Origin: Leifsonia shinshuensis | Lineage (GTDB): Bacteria > Actinomycetota > Actinomycetes > Actinomycetales > Microbacteriaceae | Assembly (NCBI RefSeq): GCF_031456835.1 | Contig: NZ_JAVDVK010000001.1 | Coordinates: 806,001-870,000, forward strand | Direction: 5' to 3' | DNA length: 64,000 nt | Shown: positions 26,631-34,809 of the stretch, one piece after another | Numbering within the stretch: position 1 is the stretch's first letter | How the letters are laid out: each line of letters opens with the position of its first letter | The notes under the pieces: generated by a model | Seen by the model: the letters and a program-made list of their open reading frames with translations, nothing else | The model's database searches: none | Told to the model about the DNA's origin: nothing | Made by a program: the position numbers and the translations under genes

Positions 26631-27509
26631 ATGGACGCCGTCGCCCTGGTGGCCGCCGTCGTGGCCGCCGTCGCCGCCATCCTCTTCCTCGTTCTGTGGC
26701 TCACGGAGCGCGCCCGCCGCATCCGGCTGCGCGACACCCGTCAGGAGTCGGAGTGGGACCGCATCGACCGCGAACTCGACCTCGCCGAGCAGGCGGGACG
26801 GTTCCGCATCGTCGGCGACCTCGGCGACGTGGCCATCCAGTCCGTCTCGCGGCTGGTGTCCCAGGCGGAGGGTGTCCGCTATTCGGCCGATGCCGACCCC
26901 GCGGCGGCCGTCCGCTCCGTCGGGGCGCTCGAGAGCGCCGCCCGCGAGGCGCTCGGCGACCTCCGCCGGCTCCAGGCGGTCGCCCGTGAGGCGCAGGATG
27001 CGGCGCTGCCGCAGCCCAGCCTCCACTCGGCGCGCGACCTGTTCCGCGTGCTCCGCGACGCCGGGCTCGCGGTCACGTTCCACGAGAACGGGGAGCGTTT
27101 CGAGCTGCGCCAGGGGGCGGAGCTCGCGGTGTTCCGCATCCTGCAGACCAGCCTCGAGAACGCGCTGAAGCACGGCGGACCCGGCACGAACGCGTCCGTC
27201 GCCTTCTCGTGGACCGCGGAGGGCCTCCAGGTCAGTGTTGAGGACGACGGCATCCGCGCCGCCGCCCGCCGGCTGGGGCTGGACCGCGACGGCGTGGACC
27301 AGGCGACCGCGTACACGATCCGCGACGACGTGGAGGCGCTGACCGAGCACTACGAGGGCGCGGGCATCATCGAGATGCGCGAGCGGGCGGCGCTCTTCGG
27401 CGGGACGCTCACCGCGCAGACCATCCCGGGCGTCGGCTTCACCCTGTCGGTGGTGTTTCCGGCTCTCCGCCACCACAACGGCGTGCACGGGGTCGACCTC
27501 CGGCGCTGA
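26631..27509 (+). CDS. Histidine-kinase-like ATPase lacking the phospho-acceptor histidine
   Basis: The 292-residue protein has one N-terminal membrane helix (residues 3-24), a helical region, and a C-terminal ATPase fold of the NarL-kinase type. The N-box ILQTSLENALKHGG, the D-box VEDDGIR and the G-box GAGIIEMRERAALFGG are present. At the place where HisKA_3 kinases have E-L-H-D the text is FRIVGDLGDVAIQS, with no histidine. It therefore probably cannot autophosphorylate in the usual way and may act as an ATP-binding regulator or partner of the nearby kinase. The ATG at 26631 follows a strong GGAGGAG. Confidence 0.75.
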   Translation: MDAVALVAAVVAAVAAILFLVLWLTERARRIRLRDTRQESEWDRIDRELDLAEQAGRFRIVGDLGDVAIQSVSRLVSQAEGVRYSADADPAAAVRSVGALESAAREALGDLRRLQAVAREAQDAALPQPSLHSARDLFRVLRDAGLAVTFHENGERFELRQGAELAVFRILQTSLENALKHGGPGTNASVAFSWTAEGLQVSVEDDGIRAAARRLGLDRDGVDQATAYTIRDDVEALTEHYEGAGIIEMRERAALFGGTLTAQTIPGVGFTLSVVFPALRHHNGVHGVDLRR

Positions 27510-27558
27510 CGCTGCGCGCGCTGGTGCCGCCCTCTGCCGCTGCCCGCGGCGGGCGGGG

Positions 27559-28125
27559 TCAGTCCTCCAGGTGGTCGCGCCCCGGCAGCCAGCTGAGCCC
27601 CGGCACGCCCCAGCTGTTCTTGCGCTGCGTCTTGAGCGCGGCCTTGCCGTAGGGATGCGTCAGCCGGTCGACGTAGAGGATGCCGTCGAGGTGGTCGTAC
27701 TCGTGCTGGAAGATGCGGGCCAGCCAGCCCTCGGCGCGCACCTCGTACGCGGCGCCGTCGAGGTCGGTGGCCTGCAGGATGGCGCTCTGCGACCGGCGCA
27801 GCGGGAACCGCTCGCCGGGGAACGACAGGCACCCCTCGGACTCCGAGTCCTCGTCCGGCTCGCCGACGGCCGCCGGGCTGAGCCAGAGCGTCGGGTTGAT
27901 CGCGACACCGCGGTGCTGCACGTCGTCGTCGTCCGTCCAGCCGTAGACGAAGAGGCGGAGGGGCACACCGACCTGGGGCGCCGCGAGGCCGACGCCCGGG
28001 GCCTCATCCATGGTCTCGAACATGTCGGCCACCAGCGAGCGGATCTCGTCGTCGATCTCCGCGACCGGGCGGGCGGGGGAGTGCAGGACGGGGTCACCGG
28101 TGATCCGGATGGGGAGGACGGCCAT
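27559..28125 (-). CDS. def: Peptide deformylase
   Basis: The metalloenzyme removes the formyl group from new proteins. All three motifs are present in the 188-residue protein: GVGLAAPQVGV, EGCLSFPG with the metal Cys, and HEYDHLDG with the two metal His and catalytic Glu. There is an insertion with DDDDVQHRG between motifs 1 and 2, as in actinobacterial forms. The ATG at 28125 sits six bases after TAGTCT on the minus strand, so the message is likely leaderless. It is divergent from the DMT-type transporter gene, with 40 bases holding both promoters. Confidence 0.96.
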   Translation of the reverse strand: MAVLPIRITGDPVLHSPARPVAEIDDEIRSLVADMFETMDEAPGVGLAAPQVGVPLRLFVYGWTDDDDVQHRGVAINPTLWLSPAAVGEPDEDSESEGCLSFPGERFPLRRSQSAILQATDLDGAAYEVRAEGWLARIFQHEYDHLDGILYVDRLTHPYGKAALKTQRKNSWGVPGLSWLPGRDHLED

Positions 28126-28131
28126 TCAGCA

Positions 28132-28137
28132 AGACTA
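28132..28137 (-). promoter_or_regulatory. -10 element (TAGTCT) of def, leaderless
   Basis: On the minus strand TAGTCT, six bases, then the ATG at 28125. It lies back to back with the promoter at 28154-28159. Confidence 0.55.
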
Positions 28138-28153
28138 TCCGGATCATTCCCGG

Positions 28154-28159
28154 TAGGGT
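28154..28159 (+). promoter_or_regulatory. -10 element (TAGGGT) of the DMT transporter gene, leaderless
   Basis: TAGGGT, six bases, then the GTG at 28166. This supports the GTG start over the ATG five codons further on. Confidence 0.5.
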
Positions 28160-28165
28160 CGTGGG

Positions 28166-29131
28166 GTGGGTACGGAACTGATGGACGCTTTCGACCTGTC
28201 CTATCAGCCCAGCCAGCTCCTGGGCATCCCGGTCGCGCTCGTCGGTGCCGTGTTCCTGTCCGTCGGCGCTCAGCTCCAGCACCACGGTGTCGCGAAGGTC
28301 GAGGCCACCGCGGGGCGCGCAGAGAGCGGGCTGAACGCGCGCCAGCTGGGCCTCCTGCTCGCGCGGCCGTCATGGGTCATCGGGACCCTGCTGCTCGGTC
28401 TCTCCATCGTCTTCCAGCTGGTCAGCCTCAAGCTGTCGCCGATCATCCTGGTGCAGCCGCTCGGCGTCGTCGGACTGGTCATCACCAGCATCCTGAACGC
28501 CCGGGTGAGCGGTGTGAAGCTCAACCACCAGTCGGTGATCGCCGTCACCCTGTGCGTGAGCGGTGTCGGCGCGTTCGTGCTGCTGGCCGCCGTCTTCGCG
28601 CGCGACCTGCCGGTGACCAGCCGGGCGCTGGTCGTCATCCTGATCATCCTGGCAGTCGTGCTCATCGCGTTCGGCGTGCTGTTCGCATTCTTGCGGCACC
28701 GCTTCAAGGCGATCATCTACATCGTCGGCGCCGGCGTGCTGTACGGCTTCGTGGCGACGCTCGCCAAGGTGGCCATCGACCGCATCTCCAACCAGGAGTG
28801 GGACTGGCTGCTCGTCGCCTGCATCGTCGCCCTCCTCCTCGCCGCCGTGCTCGGCGCCTACTTCGTGCAGAACGCCTACTCGTCCGGCCCGCCGGACCTC
28901 GTCATCGCCGGTCTCACGGTGATCGACCCGATGGTCGCCGTCACGATCGGCATCGTCGTCCTGAACGAGGCGGCCGGTGCGCCGTGGTGGGCGATGGTTG
29001 GGTTCGCCCTGACCGGCGCGGTCGCCGTGCTCGGCGTGTTCCGGCTCGCGAAGTACCACCCGCAGAGCGCCTCGGACGCGCCGGTGGCCGACCGCATTAC
29101 GGACGTGGCGAGCCAAAGCGGCTTAGACTAA
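28166..29131 (+). CDS. DMT-superfamily transporter (NIPA/EamA-like)
   Basis: The 321-residue inner-membrane protein has about nine to ten helices in two halves, each with the small-residue-rich pattern of drug/metabolite transporters. The opening LGIPVALVGAVFLSVGAQLQHHG and the middle LSPIILVQPLGVVGLVIT resemble NIPA-type magnesium transporter relatives, but the substrate is not known. The start is the GTG at 28166, six bases after TAGGGT. The stop codon overlaps a TAGACT that may serve the glycosyltransferase downstream. Confidence 0.82.
   Translation: MGTELMDAFDLSYQPSQLLGIPVALVGAVFLSVGAQLQHHGVAKVEATAGRAESGLNARQLGLLLARPSWVIGTLLLGLSIVFQLVSLKLSPIILVQPLGVVGLVITSILNARVSGVKLNHQSVIAVTLCVSGVGAFVLLAAVFARDLPVTSRALVVILIILAVVLIAFGVLFAFLRHRFKAIIYIVGAGVLYGFVATLAKVAIDRISNQEWDWLLVACIVALLLAAVLGAYFVQNAYSSGPPDLVIAGLTVIDPMVAVTIGIVVLNEAAGAPWWAMVGFALTGAVAVLGVFRLAKYHPQSASDAPVADRITDVASQSGLD
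29126..29131 (+). promoter_or_regulatory. Candidate -10 element (TAGACT) of the glycosyltransferase gene
   Basis: TAGACT overlaps the transporter stop codon. Transcription would begin near 29138, giving an mRNA leader of about 87 bases before the GTG at 29225. Confidence 0.35.
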
Positions 29132-29224
29132 GCGCTTGAACCGACCGGGCGAACACGAGCCCGGGCCGCGAACGCCGTCGCCGGATTCGCCATCCGAAGC
29201 CCACGACCGTAGGGAACGAACCAC

Positions 29225-30478
29225 GTGCCTGATACGAGCGGACCGCATCCCACCCCGCCCGCCCCGGCAGTCAAGAAGCCGTTGACCATCGTCATGGGGT
29301 GCGACACCTTCGCACCCGACGTCAACGGCGCCGCCCGTTTCGCCGAGCGCCTCGCCGCCGGCCTCGTCGAGCGCGGCCACGACGTGCACATCGTGGCCCC
29401 CGCGGCCAGCCGCACCCACGGCACGTGGATCGAGGAGCACGAGGGTCAGAAGATGACCGCCCACCGGCTCCGCAGCTGGCGCTGGTACCCGCACGACTGG
29501 CTGCGCTTCGCCCTGCCCTGGATGAGCAAGGCGAACGCGCGTCGGGTGCTGGATGCGGTGAAGCCGGACGTCGTGCACTTCCAGTCGCACATCGTGGTCG
29601 GCCGCGGTCTCGCGGCGGAGGCCGAGAAGCGCGGCATCCGCATCGTCGCCACCAACCACGTGATGGCCGACAACATCGTCGAGTTCACGCTGCTGCCGAA
29701 GTTCCTGCGCAAGACCTTCGTCAAGCTCGCCTGGGCCGACGCCCGGAAGAGCTTCGACCGCGCCGAGTCGGTCACGACGCCGACGCGGAAGGCGGCCGAG
29801 TTCCTGGAGGCGTCGACCGGCCTGCGCGGCGTCCACGCGGTCTCCTGCGGCATCGACGCCCACAACTACACGCCCGACTTCTCCCCGCGCACGGCCAACC
29901 GCATCCTGTTCGTCGGCCGCGTGACCGGCGAGAAGCACATCGACGTCCTCCTGAACGCGGTCAAGCTGCTGCCCGAGAGCCTGGATGCGCGGCTGCAGAT
30001 CGTGGGCGGCGGCGACCAGCTGAAGAACCTGCAGACGATGTCGGAGACGCTCGGCATCTCCGACCGCGTCGAGTTCCTCGGCTACGTCAGCGACGAGGAG
30101 CTGCGCCAGGCGTACACGCGGGCCACGGTCTTCGCGATGCCGTCGATCGCCGAGCTGCAGTCGATCGCGACGATGGAGGCCATGGCCTCCGCCCTCCCCG
30201 TGGTGGCCGCCGACGCCATGGCGCTTCCCCACCTGGTGCACGACGGAGAGAACGGGCACCTGTTCCGCCCGGGCGACGCGCAGGACCTGGCCGACAAGCT
30301 GGAGAGCGTCCTCACGCTGCCCCAGGAGGAGCTCGACCGCCTCAAGCACGCGTCGCTGCGCATCGTCGCGGCGCACGACATCCAGACCACGATCAGCACC
30401 TTCGAAAGCCTGTATCGTGGTGAGCCGGTGGCCGACCCGGAGACGGAAGCGGCCTCCAGCGTGTCCGCCCCGGAGTGA
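29225..30478 (+). CDS. GT4-family glycosyltransferase (PimB/MgtA-like)
   Basis: The 417-residue cytoplasmic or membrane-associated enzyme is a GT-B fold retaining transferase. The N-terminal GCDTFAPDVNGAARFAERLAAGL block and C-terminal nucleotide-sugar site (FVGRVTGEKHID, then PSIAELQSIATMEAMASALPVV with the E-x7-E pattern) match group 1 mannosyl- or glucuronosyl-diacylglycerol transferases of actinobacteria. A role in glycolipid synthesis is likely but donor and acceptor are unknown. The GTG at 29225 follows AGGGAA. tRNA-Met begins 20 bases after the stop, and a flippase-like gene and membrane glycosyltransferase follow, so the region is glycan-related. Confidence 0.88.
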   Translation: MPDTSGPHPTPPAPAVKKPLTIVMGCDTFAPDVNGAARFAERLAAGLVERGHDVHIVAPAASRTHGTWIEEHEGQKMTAHRLRSWRWYPHDWLRFALPWMSKANARRVLDAVKPDVVHFQSHIVVGRGLAAEAEKRGIRIVATNHVMADNIVEFTLLPKFLRKTFVKLAWADARKSFDRAESVTTPTRKAAEFLEASTGLRGVHAVSCGIDAHNYTPDFSPRTANRILFVGRVTGEKHIDVLLNAVKLLPESLDARLQIVGGGDQLKNLQTMSETLGISDRVEFLGYVSDEELRQAYTRATVFAMPSIAELQSIATMEAMASALPVVAADAMALPHLVHDGENGHLFRPGDAQDLADKLESVLTLPQEELDRLKHASLRIVAAHDIQTTISTFESLYRGEPVADPETEAASSVSAPE

Positions 30479-30497
30479 CCGGGGCCGTCGCGCGACC

Positions 30498-30571
30498 GGG
30501 GCGGTAGCTCAGCTGGTCAGAGCAGGGAACTCATAATTCCTCGGTCACGGGTTCAAGTCCCGTCCGCCCTA
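30498..30571 (+). tRNA. tRNA-Met (elongator, anticodon CAT)
   Basis: The 74-base cloverleaf has acceptor GGGGCGG/CCGCCCT with an unusual G1-T72 wobble, D arm GCTC...GAGC, anticodon arm GGGAA-CTCATAA-TTCCT and T arm ACGGG-TTCAAGT-CCCGT. The D and anticodon stems match elongator tRNA-Met; an Ile (lysidine) identity cannot be excluded by sequence alone. CCA is not encoded. No separate promoter is visible, so it may be co-transcribed with the glycosyltransferase. Confidence 0.93.
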
Positions 30572-30600
30572 CGCACGCGTGCCGCCGAGGCGGCTGCTGG

Positions 30601-30606
30601 TAGAGT
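30601..30606 (+). promoter_or_regulatory. -10 element (TAGAGT) of the flippase gene, leaderless
   Basis: TAGAGT, seven bases, then the GTG at 30614, without a Shine-Dalgarno. Confidence 0.5.
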
Positions 30607-30613
30607 CCCTCGG

Positions 30614-31852
30614 GTGAATCAGTCCCGCCGGGCCCTGGCGGGCGGCATCCTCCTGGTCGGAGCCGCGACCATGCTGGCCAATGCGGCCTCCTATCTCCTT
30701 TCGATGTTCGCCGCCCGCTGGATGAGCGTGCCCGAATACGGCGCCCTCGGCGCGATGCTCAGCGTGTCGATCATCGGCGGGACGGCCGCGCTCGGCGTGC
30801 AGGCGGTCGCCGCCCGGCGCGTGGCTGCGGCCGGGGCCGGCGGCGCGGAGGAGCGTGCGGCCGTCGTGTCGCTCGGGCTGCGGCTGACCGCGCTGATCGC
30901 CGTCGCCGGACTGGCCGTCGCGTGGCCGCTGGCCGCGCTGTTGACGGTGCCGCCGGCCGCCGTGATCCTCACGCTGCTGGCGACAGCCGCCTCCATCCCG
31001 GGATTCGGCGCGCTCGGCCTCGTGCAGGGCGACGAGCGCCACCGCCACTACGGCTACGCCTATGCGGCCATCGGCGTTCTGCGGGCGGCGGGCGGGATCG
31101 TCGCGCTCGCGATCGCGCCGGACGTCACGTCCGCGTGCGCGGGCATCCTGATGGGCAGCCTGGCCGGGACGGTCGCGGCGGTCTGGTTCGCCGGGCCGGT
31201 CCGTCCGCAGCGCCGGCTCACGCCGCAACTGGTGCGCGAGCTGACCGCGACCACCGGCACGCTGGTCGCGCTGTACGCCCTGTCGAACACCGACCTGTTG
31301 CTCGCGCGGATCTTCCTCGACGGTCACGGGTCGGGGGAGTACGCGCTCGGCGCGCTGGTCGCGAAGATCGCCTTCTTCCTGCCGTACGCGGTCATAACGG
31401 TGTTCTTCCCGAAGATGACGGCCGGGACGATGCGGCATGCCTTCGCCGTCGCGGTGGGAATGTCGGCGGCGATCGGCGTGGTCGCGACCGCGGGCACCGC
31501 GGTGCTCGCCGTGCCGATCGTGTGGATCATCGGCGGCGACAAGTACGCCGACTTCGCCTCCCTCGCCTGGCTGTTCGCCCTCGAGGGCAGCCTGTTCGCG
31601 ATCGTCCAGGTGATCCTGTACGCCGGGTTCTCGTCGCGGGCGCGTGCGCTCGGCATCCTGACCGCGATCGGGCTGGTCTGCCAGATCGTCGTGGTCTCCC
31701 TCTGGTCCCACCAGTCGGTGACCTCGATCGTCCTGACCAGCTCCGGCATCGCCGCCGTGCTGGTCGTCGTCGGCATCGCCGTCGAGCTGCGCCGAGGCCG
31801 CGCGAAGGGACGTCCGGTGATCGCGGAGGCCCTGGCCTCGACACCGGAGTGA
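30614..31852 (+). CDS. Polysaccharide flippase-like membrane protein (Wzx/MATE-like)
   Basis: The 412-residue protein has about twelve hydrophobic helices. The start GGILLVGAATMLANAASYLLSMFAARWMSVPEYGALG is characteristic of the oligosaccharide flippase superfamily: a glycine-rich first helix, then a reentrant ARWMSVPEYG loop. Such proteins move lipid-linked sugars or teichoic-type precursors across the membrane. The last 20 residues are basic and cytoplasmic. It lies between a GT4 enzyme and a membrane/GT2 fusion, which supports a role in surface glycan export (inference). Confidence 0.85.
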   Translation: MNQSRRALAGGILLVGAATMLANAASYLLSMFAARWMSVPEYGALGAMLSVSIIGGTAALGVQAVAARRVAAAGAGGAEERAAVVSLGLRLTALIAVAGLAVAWPLAALLTVPPAAVILTLLATAASIPGFGALGLVQGDERHRHYGYAYAAIGVLRAAGGIVALAIAPDVTSACAGILMGSLAGTVAAVWFAGPVRPQRRLTPQLVRELTATTGTLVALYALSNTDLLLARIFLDGHGSGEYALGALVAKIAFFLPYAVITVFFPKMTAGTMRHAFAVAVGMSAAIGVVATAGTAVLAVPIVWIIGGDKYADFASLAWLFALEGSLFAIVQVILYAGFSSRARALGILTAIGLVCQIVVVSLWSHQSVTSIVLTSSGIAAVLVVVGIAVELRRGRAKGRPVIAEALASTPE

Positions 31853-31866
31853 TCCTCGCTCGCTGG

Positions 31867-31872
31867 TAGACT
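31867..31872 (+). promoter_or_regulatory. Candidate -10 element (TAGACT) for the membrane/GT2 fusion gene
   Basis: TAGACT lies just after the flippase stop. The mRNA leader to the ATG at 31957 would be about 78 bases. Confidence 0.4.
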
Positions 31873-31956
31873 CCCCGGAGCGTTCGACAGACGCCCAAGA
31901 CAGCGCAGCGGCCCCTCCAGCGGGCACCACGATCAGCCGAGGAATCTGCTCCACAC

Positions 31957-34182
31957 ATGTCCCGAACCCCAGACGGCACGTCCATCAACCGGCTGTGGCC
32001 CCGCTCTACGAGCATCTTCCTCATCCTCGTCGGCGTCGTGCTGAGCGTCGTCTCGTTCATCGTCGTCATCAACATGCCCGCGCTCGGCTGGCACTCCGCG
32101 CGCGACCACGAACTGCGCGCGACCTACGACGCCTTCCGTGAGACCGGCACGCTGCTCATCAAGGCCGTCAACTCGGGCTCCAACTACACCCAGGTCGCGT
32201 CGCCGGGTCCCTGGGTCTCCGCCGCATGGGACGACGACCCCGGCGCGTACATCGTGGCCAGCCTGATGAGCCTGGTGACGCACTCCGGGTCCCCGTACCC
32301 AGGGCTCGGGATCGCCGAGGCGCTCCTGGTGGCGCTGCCGCTCCTCTGGCTGCCGACGGCGGTCGCCCGCATCTTCAAGCGCGCGCGGGCCGGCTACGCG
32401 GTGGTGCTGCTTCCGCCGCTCATGTGGCTGCTCAACAACGGGACGATCCTCGCGGGAACCGAGTACGGCCTCTCCGACTCGGTCAGCACGACGCGTGTCT
32501 ACGCGCTCTACGGCATCGCCGCATCCATCGCGTTCGTCTCGCTCTCGCTCCTCGTGCTGTTCTGCACCTTCCGGCTGCGGACGAGCCTGCTGATCGCGGT
32601 CAGCTTCGGCTTCGTCGTGCTCGCCACCATCGGCAACCTGTCGCGGTCGCTGTCCGGGATGGGCATCGCGGCCGCCGTCGGCGTGCTCTGGTGGCTCCAC
32701 ACCCGCAAGAAGTGGCGCTGGGTCGCCGGCATCGTCGCCGCGCTGACCGCGATCGCCCTGACGATCGGGCTGCAGAGCGCGACCATGACCGGCCTCAACG
32801 CCGCGCGTGCGCAGGCCACCGGGCAGTCGATGGACAATCTGCCGAACGCCCACGGCACCTGGCACCCGCTCTACCTCGGGCTCTCGTACCCGCAGCCCAT
32901 CACCGGGCAGCCCTCGCCGCTCGGCATCGTCTGGTCGGACCAGTTCGGCTGGGACAAGGCGAAGGCGATCGACCCGGATGTCGTGATCGCGAGCGAGAAG
33001 TACGACCTGATCCTCAAGGACCTCTACCTCGACGAGGTGAAGGCGCACCCGCTGACCGTCGCGAAGCTGTACCTCCAGAAGTTCCTCTACGTCGTCAAGC
33101 ACTTCGGCGCCATGCTGGTCTTCATCCTGGTCGGGCTGGTGCTCGCCCTGATGAGGAGGGCTCCGCAACGACGGCCGCTCGGCGCGGCCATCACGGTGAC
33201 GATCCCGACCATCCTGATCGGGCTCATCCCGCCGGTGCTGGTGATGCCGCTGCTGTACTACTACTCGGAGCTCACCGCCGCCCTCAGCGTGCTCGTCGCC
33301 ATCGCCCTCGGCGGACTCGTGTGGTCGCTGACCTCGATGCCGTCGCACGTGCGCGCGTCTGAGCGCAACCGGCTGAGCTCGCGCGCGCTGCCCACGGCGC
33401 CGCTCCCGGAGTCGACGGTGCGCCTCAGCGTCGTCGTCCCGACCCGCAACGGCTCGGGCGTGCTCGGCGCGACGCTCGCCACGCTCGGCGAGCAGCTCAC
33501 GGCGGAGGACGAGATCATCGTCGTCGAGAACGGTTCCACCGACGGCACCTGGGACCTGCTGCAGCAGGAGCAGGCCGCCTGGTCGGGAGCGCCGTCTCTG
33601 GTGCTCCGGCAGTCGCCGCCCGGGCTCGGGGAGGCTCTGCGCACCGGAGCCCTGGCGAGCCGCGGCCGCCGGGTGCTCCTGACGGCCGACGACCTGCCGT
33701 TCGGGATGTCGGACTATGAGCAGTTCCTCCGGCTGCCGGACGACGTGATGGTGGCGATCGGGTCCAAGGCGCACCCGGAGTCTCAGGTCCGCCGGTCGTG
33801 GCGGCGGTCGGTCCAGTCGAAGATCTTCCGCTTCCTCCGCGAGGCGCTGCTGCAGTCGCGCGTCGGCGACAGCCAGGGCACGATCTGGGCGGACGGCGAA
33901 TGGTGCCGCTCCCTCGCCGTGGTCTCGCGCGAGTCCGGGCTCATGTGGACCACCGAGCTGGTGCTCGCCGCGGAGCAGCAGGGACTGCGCGTGGTGGAGG
34001 TGCCGGTCGTGCTGGCCGAGGGCCACGAGTCGGGCTCGAGCCGCTTCCGCTTCGGCGACGCCTGGCGCTCGGTCGTCGGCTTCACCCGCCTCGCCGTGTA
34101 CAAAGACGACTACTCGGACGAGAACTGGGTCGTGCCGCTCGCGCCGCGCACGCTCACGACGGCGGATCGTTCAATCCCCTAG
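31957..34182 (+). CDS. Multi-helix membrane protein fused to a GT2 glycosyltransferase
   Basis: The first about 465 of 741 residues form around ten membrane helices with a large extracytoplasmic loop after the first helix (RDHELRATYDAFRETGTLL) and another near residues 270-370. From about residue 485 comes a GT-A glycosyltransferase of the dolichyl-phosphate mannose synthase type: VRLSVVVPTRNGSGVLGATL, IIVVENGSTDGTWDLL and the metal motif TADDLPF. The membrane half resembles GT-C-like or polymerase-like integral proteins, though I cannot assign a family. Fusion in this order (membrane first, GT2 last) is uncommon; Ppm/GtrB proteins usually have the reverse. Likely makes or uses a lipid-linked sugar next to the flippase. 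Confidence 0.75.
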   Translation: MSRTPDGTSINRLWPRSTSIFLILVGVVLSVVSFIVVINMPALGWHSARDHELRATYDAFRETGTLLIKAVNSGSNYTQVASPGPWVSAAWDDDPGAYIVASLMSLVTHSGSPYPGLGIAEALLVALPLLWLPTAVARIFKRARAGYAVVLLPPLMWLLNNGTILAGTEYGLSDSVSTTRVYALYGIAASIAFVSLSLLVLFCTFRLRTSLLIAVSFGFVVLATIGNLSRSLSGMGIAAAVGVLWWLHTRKKWRWVAGIVAALTAIALTIGLQSATMTGLNAARAQATGQSMDNLPNAHGTWHPLYLGLSYPQPITGQPSPLGIVWSDQFGWDKAKAIDPDVVIASEKYDLILKDLYLDEVKAHPLTVAKLYLQKFLYVVKHFGAMLVFILVGLVLALMRRAPQRRPLGAAITVTIPTILIGLIPPVLVMPLLYYYSELTAALSVLVAIALGGLVWSLTSMPSHVRASERNRLSSRALPTAPLPESTVRLSVVVPTRNGSGVLGATLATLGEQLTAEDEIIVVENGSTDGTWDLLQQEQAAWSGAPSLVLRQSPPGLGEALRTGALASRGRRVLLTADDLPFGMSDYEQFLRLPDDVMVAIGSKAHPESQVRRSWRRSVQSKIFRFLREALLQSRVGDSQGTIWADGEWCRSLAVVSRESGLMWTTELVLAAEQQGLRVVEVPVVLAEGHESGSSRFRFGDAWRSVVGFTRLAVYKDDYSDENWVVPLAPRTLTTADRSIP

Positions 34183-34201
34183 CTATTCCGCGCGTCCGGA
34201 G

Positions 34202-34207
34202 TACCGT
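34202..34207 (+). promoter_or_regulatory. Candidate -10 element (TACCGT) before the coiled-coil protein gene
   Basis: TACCGT lies 8 bases before the ATG at 34216, near leaderless spacing. Confidence 0.35.
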
Positions 34208-34215
34208 GACGCGTC

Positions 34216-34767
34216 ATGAACACAACTGGATGGATCATCCTGATCGTCGTCGTGGTGGTCGTGATCGTGGTGATCGCCATCATCGCCGCCACCGTCGGCC
34301 GCAACCGCAAGCGCGAGGCGGACCGCCGTCGCGCCGAGGAGATGCGGCAGAACGCCGCGCAGGCGCAGCTCGATGCGCAGGAGCGCGAGGCGAAGGCCGC
34401 CCGTGCCGCCGCCGATGCCAAGCAGGCCGAGGTTGACGCGGAGCGCCTGCGCCGTGAGGCGCAGGAGCGCGAGTCCGCCGCAGCCGACGCGCGCGCCCAG
34501 TCGGATGAGCAGCTGCGGAAGGCCGACCACGTCGACCCCGACGTGCGCACCGACCGCCACGGCAACCGCGTCGACGACGGCTCGCGTGCCGCCGACGACC
34601 GCGCCGCGGCAGGCGCAGCGCCCGCCGGGACCGCACCCGCCGGCACCGCCCCGGCGAACACCGCGCCCGACGCCGCTCCCGCCGCTCCGGTCGACGACTC
34701 CGCCGCGCGCGGGCCGCGCCACGAGGCGCCCCGCTTCGACGACGGCAGCAGCACGACCGGCCGCTGA
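34216..34767 (+). CDS. Membrane-anchored coiled-coil protein, function unknown
   Basis: The 183-residue protein begins with an almost pure Val/Ile helix (residues 6-27), then a charged Arg/Ala/Glu helix of about 75 residues with heptad-like spacing (coiled coil, residues 30-105), then an Ala/Pro/Asp-rich disordered tail with repeated A-G-T-A-P units. It should sit in the inner membrane with the coiled coil in the cytoplasm. I recognise no family. It is followed by the phosphopantetheinyl transferase gene after 42 bases that contain a promoter-like TAGCAT. Confidence 0.65.
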   Translation: MNTTGWIILIVVVVVVIVVIAIIAATVGRNRKREADRRRAEEMRQNAAQAQLDAQEREAKAARAAADAKQAEVDAERLRREAQERESAAADARAQSDEQLRKADHVDPDVRTDRHGNRVDDGSRAADDRAAAGAAPAGTAPAGTAPANTAPDAAPAAPVDDSAARGPRHEAPRFDDGSSTTGR

Positions 34768-34772
34768 TCCCG

Positions 34773-34778
34773 TAGCAT
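34773..34778 (+). promoter_or_regulatory. Candidate -10 element (TAGCAT) of the phosphopantetheinyl transferase gene
   Basis: TAGCAT would give a start near 34785 and a short leader with ACGGAGGA before the ATG at 34810. It lies right after the preceding stop codon. Confidence 0.45.
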
Positions 34779-34809
34779 CGGTCCGTCGAACGCACGGACG
34801 GAGGACGCG

